Shown: piece after piece, positions 58,706 to 64,000 of the stretch
How positions within the stretch are numbered: position 1 is the stretch's first letter
How the letters are laid out: each line of letters opens with the position of its first letter
Assembly: GCA_029851415.1 (NCBI GenBank)
Contig: CM056742.1
Location: 50,446,954-50,510,953, forward strand
Direction of reading: 5' to 3'
Length of the DNA: 64,000 nt
DNA from: Eretmocerus hayati
Lineage: Eukaryota > Arthropoda > Insecta > Hymenoptera > Aphelinidae
Program-made: the position numbers and the translations under genes
The notes under the pieces: generated by a model
Seen by the model: only the letters and a program-made list of their open reading frames with translations
What the model was told of the DNA's origin: nothing
The model's database searches: none

Positions 58706-59670
58706 AGAGAATTTTTGTGATGAAATGGTTTGTGAAGTATCTAAATTGTAACCTATGGTTGTTCTGGGCACACCAATGCACATAAACTTACCTTAATGAG
58801 AGGGAGAGAGGGTGAGACGTTCAAAACTTTCGATTGTGGGCGGATATTGCTTTTTCCAGCAAATAGTAAGCTAGAGCTCTCGAGTTCATAGTCGAAGAGT
58901 TCCTCAACACTCAACATAAAGAGGAATCACTCTGAGATACGACAAGTACCCCCGGAAAGGAGGTGAAATGCCCATTGAACTCATATGAGGTAAATTTTGG
59001 CTTTTCTGTCATTTTGGCTGTGTGCAGGTTGAGAGATATGTGAATATCACATCGAGAACTCGTTGGATCGATGAAAACCGCCCCCGTTTCAGAGGTACTT
59101 CAGGTTTCTTATTAGAATGGAAAAAATATTCAGGGTACGATCTATAGATATTTCATGGACTAATTACAAAAAAAATCCCCGGAAAAGCTGATCTAGATCT
59201 GATATTGTGGTCTTGGATTTGAAGGGATTTCACCCGCTTGTTAGGGGTAGTTTCGATAGATTGTTTGGTTCGGAAAAATTTCAGGTCAGCTCACGATGGG
59301 TTAAAAGCCATTTCACAACAGAAATCCCATCTTCATGTATGCGCTAGGCCGGCAGTACAAGGTTAAGGAGGTACCGCATCTAAGAGATTTAACGCTGAGA
59401 TTTTGATGAAACTCGTCACACATGCTGATTTTAGTGCCAAAAGACTCCATGTAAATTTTGGTAAACTTCGCCTACCCGGGACAAAAGTTATGGCTCATCC
59501 ATTTTCGGCCATTCAACACGTGGTCTTATGGGAGGCGTCTGTTTTTAGCTCTATCTGGAAACTCAACCCTGAGTTTTTGACAGAAATTTCTCCATAGATA
59601 CAAAAGCATCTAGAGTTATCGTGAAATTTTTTCCAGAACGATTGCTTATACATACCTCATGTATGTGAAA
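58706..59670. other. unassigned sequence
   Basis: ACTTACCTTA at 58788-58797 may be a decayed end of the AGGTAAGTG family. TTTTGATGAAACTCGTCACACA at 59401 recurs at about 49037 in the pogo-like composite. No gene was found. Confidence 0.35.
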
Positions 59671-59675
59671 AAAAA

Positions 59676-59950
59676 AAGAAAATAGTATTATACGCAACGA
59701 TGGCGGAAAGACTTTCGCCAGAGTTGCGTATAGTATTTTTTGATATTGTGTGCGTAAAGTTGTGCCGAAAAAGTACTTTGCGGGTGAGTGTGCGGTGCGC
59801 AAAGTTGGGCGAATTTTTTTTTACGCACGATTTTCAGTGCGCAAAGTTTGAAATCGTGCGCAAAGTTGTCGCGATCGTGCGCAAAGTTGCCATAATCTTG
59901 CGCAAAGTTCGCTTGTTAGTGTGCAAAGTTGATTTCGTGCAAAAAGATCG
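59676..59950 (+). mobile_element. hairpin plus 21-bp phased GTGCGCAAAGTT array
   Basis: A hairpin (59680-59740) with arms TAGTATTATACGCAACGATGG and CCAGAGTTGCGTATAGTA has GA opposite GA. It precedes an array with GCAAAGTT starting at 59799, 59841, 59860, 59881, 59902 and 59923. Steps are 42, 19, 21, 21 and 21 bp, about two helical turns each. The related array at 62.88 kb has the same phase. Segments between repeats are unrelated to one another. No cas-like or transposase gene is present. Confidence 0.6.
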
Positions 59951-60044
59951 TACCTCATATCCCACCCAATTTCGAGGTTTACGCAATGCGATCAATTCAC
60001 GGACCATCACTGAAGACAATTTAAATTTCGAATTCTCGCGGACT

Positions 60045-60590
60045 GATTAATAATCACTTCATTTTGTCAGTCATGGCTAGAAATCTGATAACGCTAGCTC
60101 TTGTACTGGCTCATGATCATTCTAGGTGCTGTGTGACTCATAGGATATATATTTTTGTACAATAGAAAAAACTATTCTATGTTTTTGCTACCACAATGTT
60201 GAGCAATTTTCTTCTACTCGACAAAGCTCATACATTCAAACAGATTGTCTCATTGAATGAGAGTTATTTAGTCTATCGTGTCAAAGAGTTCGTATGAGTC
60301 CAGAGTCAAGTCTATTTAAAGTCAAAGTTCCATTCATCGGAATCAATTATAACTTCATTTCGTTAGTCATGGCTAGAAATCTAGTAACGCTAGCTCTTGT
60401 ACTGACTCATGATCATTCTGAGTGCTATGTGACTCATAAAATATATATATTTTTGTTCGAGATGAAAAATGAGCTTATGTTTGTGGTACCACAATGTAGA
60501 GAAATTTTTTTGTATTCAACAAATCTCAAACATTCAAACATGCTACCTCATTAGTTGAAAGTATATGTTCAATACCATTAAATCTATTAT
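60045..60590. repeat. tandem duplication, 296-bp period
   Basis: TCATGGCTAGAAATCT at 60071 and 60367 begin parallel segments (GCTAGCTCTTGTACTG, CTACCACAATGT or GTACCACAATGT, ACATTCAAACA). Identity falls to about 75-80 percent toward the ends. Confidence 0.7.
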
Positions 60591-61150
60591 TTGTGTTTAA
60601 TAATTGATTGAGATAACTAAGCGTTGACTCAAACGTAAATGTGAGCTTTTCTAGGGTAATTGACAAATTATGGTTGATGCCAACCATTCCCTGGAGGATA
60701 ATTTTTATTTTTGTATTCAAAACTTTCTAATTACTCAAAAATTCCACCTATTCATTAATAAAATGCTGAAAGTTTCTTGTGTATTTCACTCCTAAATTTC
60801 ATCCTAATCATAGCGTACTCATGTAATGTTTCAACTTTAATTGTTCATACCTGTCCAGTAATTTTGAATATTTCTTTCCTAATATATATCCGTTTTCTTC
60901 AGTCGAAATTTTCCATATTTGCAAGAACTCAAAAACTTTTACAAACGTTCAGATGACTCGGAGATCAAATTTTTTGCCATGAAATTTAATGGTGTAGCTT
61001 TCTATAAAGATGAGAACTTCTTATTTGATATGGATGATAATACTTTTTCAGTGCGAGTACTTGCATATCTTACATTTGTCTTCTATTAGTACTTCTGAGA
61101 GTTGAAATCAAAATTTTTTGGCGATGCGGTAAAATATGATATATCATGAA
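60591..61150. other. AT-rich unassigned sequence
   Basis: Nothing supported. Confidence 0.4.
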
Positions 61151-61640
61151 GATTTTTTCATAATACATTTTCAGAATTTCTTTTTCAGTCGGGGGGCTCC
61201 GCCCCCCGAACCCCCCAGCGGGGGCTTCGCCCCCTGCACCCCTACCAGGGGCTCCGCCCCTGGACCCCGTCCTCGCCCTCCCTTTCCCCCGCCTTCCAAG
61301 GGATAGACCGCGGAGAACAACTTTCCGCACCAATATCAAAAAGTATAGTAAGCAACACGGGCGCAACTTTTCCGCCCTCGTTCCCGAAATTCTCGTGCGT
61401 AAAAGTGTAACTTTGCGCACAGTTGTAACTTTGCGCACGCTTCGCGGTGCGCAAAGTCTTCTGCACTGTGCGCAAAGTTATTTTGCGCACGTCGCAGAAG
61501 TTACAACTGTGCGCAAAGTTCACTTTTACGCACTCATTTCGGGAACTCGTGCGTAAAAGTACTTTGCGCCCTTGTTACTTAATGTACTATTTCATAATAA
61601 TGAGCGGAAAGTTAGCAACACGCCATTAACAAGCCCAAGA
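61130..61640 (-). mobile_element. G-rich hairpin element, copy A (minus) joined to a palindromic TGCGCAAAG core
   Basis: Three GC hairpins at 61191-61207, 61219-61235 and 61246-61263 have plus-strand loops TCC, TTC and TCC (GGA, GAA and GGA on minus). Downstream a palindrome centred near 61445 is built of CTTTGCGCAC / GTGCGCAAAG words with a TTC-loop hairpin in its middle, and arms extend to AAGTACTTTGCGCCCTTG-type ends. Copies B and C follow in the opposite orientation. Confidence 0.6.
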
Positions 61641-62220
61641 TACAGAAAATTGTCAGTCAAACAATCATTGTAAAACTACACAAGGTCTCGACCAGTCAAT
61701 ATTGAAACAAGAAGAGGAGTATTTTCGACGTTGCGAGTAGCCGGTGTACAGGGTGAGGCAGGGTTGAGGAAAGTTTTAAGCATATTATGGATACAAGTTT
61801 GTCGAAACTTAAGTCAGCAGGGGCTGGCATTATCTAAAGATGATTTCAATCTACCTGGACCGGGAGTTATGTTATCAAGCATGTGATAATGATGACGGTC
61901 GAATGAGTGCTGGGATTCTTCATTTGGCGTGGCTCATTCAGGCCAGAAAAGTACAGTGTATACCGAGGCCGCGCTCGAATAAGGTGTTGTTCTCAAGGGT
62001 TACTGGTAATTGTTCGAGGGCGCGCAGCGGGGTCCAGGGGGCGAAGCCCCCGGCGGGGGGTATGGGGGGGGGGCGGAGCCCCCCACTAGAACAAAAAATT
62101 GTGATACGAGTGCATTACATCCGATGAAAGCTTCAACCGAATTTTGGGAAGAATTTTGTTTTGACATAAATTTCTCCAGCAAGACTATCCATGTATCAGC
62201 AATCTTGATAACTCTAATCT
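61600..62220 (+). mobile_element. G-rich hairpin element, copy B
   Basis: From GAGCGGAAAGTTAGCAACACGC to about 62200 this matches copy C at 63.23-63.77 kb in order: AACAAGCCC, AGGCAGGGTTGAGG or AGGTAGGGTTGAGG, TATCTAAAGAT, ACCAGAAAAGTAC-type, GCGGGGTCCAGGGG, then GC hairpins. The hairpins are GGGGGC-GAA-GCCCCC (62037-62051) and GGGGGC-GGA-GCCCCC (62069-62083). Open frames of 60-95 codons crossing the G-rich part are not convincing proteins. Confidence 0.6.
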
Positions 62221-62279
62221 AATATCTTGATCAATCGCTCAGAAGCGAGCTGCAACCTCATAAATTCGGTGCGAAATAT

Positions 62280-62528
62280 ATACTAGGGTGAGTATACTCA
62301 ACTTTCATCCATATAGCCATTTTCTCAACAAACCTGGTTTACTTACCAATACTCTGTCTCGTCTCAATATTTTTCAACGAATCTCAGCTCACCCTGTAGA
62401 GTTTGAAACAAGCTTCAAAATGAGTGGATATAGGTACATTTAAGATAATAAAATGAGCCAGAGGGGTGAAATAAACCACGATTGTTGAGAAAATGGCTCA
62501 ATGTGGGCAATTTGGGTACACTTACCTG
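62280..62528. mobile_element. AGGTAAGTG-family element, short copy
   Basis: GGGTGAGTATACTCAACTTT near 62286 and GGGTACACTTACCT ending at 62525 are diverged inverted ends of the 34.7 and 54.8 kb family. The inner pair CCATTTTCTCAACA / TGTTGAGAAAATGG confirms the palindrome. Flanks TA and GA no longer match. Confidence 0.65.
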
Positions 62529-62870
62529 ATTATCTTTTAACAACTATATTTGACCGACGCAGAAGAGATGCATTCACGAGAGACTACCTTTGAAAAAGGA
62601 CTTTCTGGTGGTTACAAGATACAATATTGAACAGGTTTATTAAATCACAGTGAGGTTATCAACAATTGTCTGCTTCAAATTGTATAATTCTGTGGTGAGA
62701 TTCGGAAAAAATGAATCGGGGTCGGCAGGAAAGTCGCCCTCTGCGTCACCATACGGGGGAACGGCACTAGGCTCATTATTGATACGAAAAGAACCATAAT
62801 TTTCCCCGTCAGTGTCCAATTTTAGTATGATGAACTTTGAATTTGTCGAAGCTACACGAATCCCCATGAA
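62529..62870. other. unassigned sequence
   Basis: A 130-codon minus-strand frame (63032-62640) runs through this stretch and the adjacent array. It is repeat-driven at its N-terminus and otherwise unrecognised. I make no gene call. Confidence 0.35.
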
Positions 62871-62879
62871 TTTAGAAGC

Positions 62880-63250
62880 TCGTGCGTAAAGCAAAGTACA
62901 GCGTGTGTAAAGCAAAATCCAGCGTGCGTAAAGCACCACAACCGTGCGTAAAGCAATTGCTTTACACACGCTATGCGTAAAGCACTGCTTTACACACTTT
63001 TTTGGTGCTTTACGCACTAACTTTACGCTCAAGTATTATGAAATAGTATTATACGCACCGATGGCGAAAAAGTCGCTTTACGCACGGCTGAGTTGCTTTA
63101 CGCCCGAGGAGCGTAGCGACGAGGGTGGAAAGTAATCTCAACCGTGCGGAAAGCATCACATAAGGGCGGAAAGTTCGCACGAGGGTGGAAAGCTTTCGCC
63201 AGAGTTGCGTATTGCATTTTTTATAATACTGACCGGAAAGTTGCTAAGAC
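62880..63250 (+). mobile_element. phased GTGCGTAAAGC array plus GA/GNA hairpins
   Basis: GTAAAGC starts at 62886, 62907, 62928 and 62948 (steps 21, 21 and 20), then inverted and direct copies follow to 63022. A hairpin at 63096-63132 has loop GTA between arms CCCGAGGAGC and GCGACGAGGG, giving two sets of GA opposite GA. The outer arms TATACGCACCGATGGCG and CGCCAGAGTTGCGTAT match the hairpin at 59.68 kb. The array motif differs from the 59.8 kb one (GTAAAGC versus GCAAAGT). Confidence 0.6.
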
Positions 63251-63770
63251 GCAATTAACAAGCCCCAGATATTTGCGAGTAAGCAGCGCGCAAGGGCGAG
63301 GTAGGGTTGAGGGTAGTTGAGAACATGTCACGGATATTAGATTGTCCAAAATCTAGTTGATAGGAGCTGGGTTTATCTAAAGATCATTCTAATTTTACAT
63401 GCCCTGGAACTCATCTCGTGATTGCGGATGTGCTAGCAACGTTAAAATGAATGCATGGATCCCTCGATTGACGTATCGTTCGGACCAGAAAAGTACTGTG
63501 TATCCTGACAGCTCGTTAAATCAAGACTGCGTTCAGAGAAGTCGAGTGGAATTAGACAATGGCGTGCGGGGGAGAGGAGCGGGGTCCAGGGGTGCAACCC
63601 CTGGTGGGGGCCCAGGGGGCGAAGCCCCCGGCGGGGGGTGTGGGGGGCGGAGCCCCCCACTTGACAGAAAATTCTGATATAAGTGCAATGCATGTGAAGA
63701 GAGCTTTAACCTAAGTTTGGACTTAACTTAGTTCTGTCAGAGAATTTTTCAAACAAGACGATCGATCTGT
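63225..63770 (+). mobile_element. G-rich hairpin element, copy C
   Basis: It matches copy B in order and orientation over about 540 bp. The hairpins are CCAGGGGT-GCA-ACCCCTGG (63586-63603), GGGGGC-GAA-GCCCCC (63614-63628) and GGGGGC-GGA-GCCCCC (63643-63659). The first replaces or adds to the two-hairpin layout of copy B. The ends are not defined by inverted repeats. TCTAAAGAT and GACCAGAAAAGTACTG lie at the same relative positions as in copy B. Confidence 0.6.
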
Positions 63771-64000
63771 TGGCGAAATCGGTAATCCTCTGTGATTGAT
63801 GCAGCTCTCCGTTCACGAAAATTCAAGTGATGGGGCTAGAAAAGTTTTCATTAGCTCTTGACTGCATTGCACCGATGAGAAAAAGAGGATTCTGAGGGTT
63901 ACTTCGTTTGATGAAAAGCTTCCCAATGATTGTAAGATACAGTATTGAAAACTTGCAAGACTGCGATTGGGATTAGGAATTATCATCCATCATTGAACAT
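63771..64000. other. unassigned sequence to window end
   Basis: No supported feature. Confidence 0.4.

Noticed and set aside
59799..59945. CRISPR array
   Set aside because: Repeats are 8-12 bp with spacers of about 9 bp, motif copies are variable, no cas genes are present, and the setting is a eukaryotic transposon. Phased protein-binding sites fit better.

Overview
This 64 kb window looks like eukaryotic, probably arthropod, non-coding DNA. No rRNA, tRNA, operon or long conserved protein-coding gene can be read in it. Open frames are short, overlap on both strands and resemble no recognisable protein, apart from a Cys-rich fragment (33191-32961) and a degenerate basic reading frame (26016-26503). 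CpG is not depleted. The density of foldback and MITE-like DNA elements, and candidate splice signals such as a zero-length acceptor|donor junction at 3200/3201, fit a large intron or intergenic region of an insect. A hymenopteran-like genome is my guess from general texture only.

The layout is a sea of class II (DNA) elements, many of them giant inverted repeats nested in one another. A 3.1 kb hAT-like foldback with a perfect 8-bp target duplication lies at 6193-9316, followed by a 456-bp palindromic MITE (9346-9801). A 26-bp minisatellite with higher-order periods of 1019 and 758 bp spans 11.9-15.2 kb, with a MITE on its right edge. A composite foldback occupies 21.4-24.2 kb, and a CACTGAG-ended MITE lies at 26.7 kb. 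A composite foldback at 30.84-34.02 kb contains a smaller element with the Cys-rich reading frame. An element at 34.66-38.16 kb contains a Transib-like palindrome (36003-37899). Further foldbacks lie at 39.72-41.49 and 50.06-52.12 kb, the latter inside a pogo/Tigger-like composite (48504-52724). Two PIF/Harbinger-like MITEs (49.1 and 53.0 kb) have TAA duplications. At 54.4-57.9 kb a foldback relative is split by a CACTGTAAA-ended element, which is itself split by an AGGTAAGTG-ended element. Both insertions are datable by TA duplications and intact comparison sites inside the window.

The most unusual part is a set of DNA hairpins scattered through the window and concentrated at 58-64 kb. Most are built to one plan: a GNA triloop (GAA, GCA, GGA or GTA), GC closing pairs, and GA placed opposite GA in the stem, while the stem sequences differ. 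They occur as exchangeable cassettes between conserved element ends. Some sit beside 19-21-bp phased arrays of GTGCGCAAAGTT or GTGCGTAAAGC, others beside G-rich direct repeats. This is what selection on folded single-stranded DNA or RNA would look like. I do not recognise it as a named element family.

Five CpG-rich stretches (about 18.84-21.06, 27.84-28.30, 38.56-39.36, 44.80-45.36 and 53.33-54.06 kb) could be regulatory or promoter regions. Their long open frames overlap on both strands and are not called as genes.
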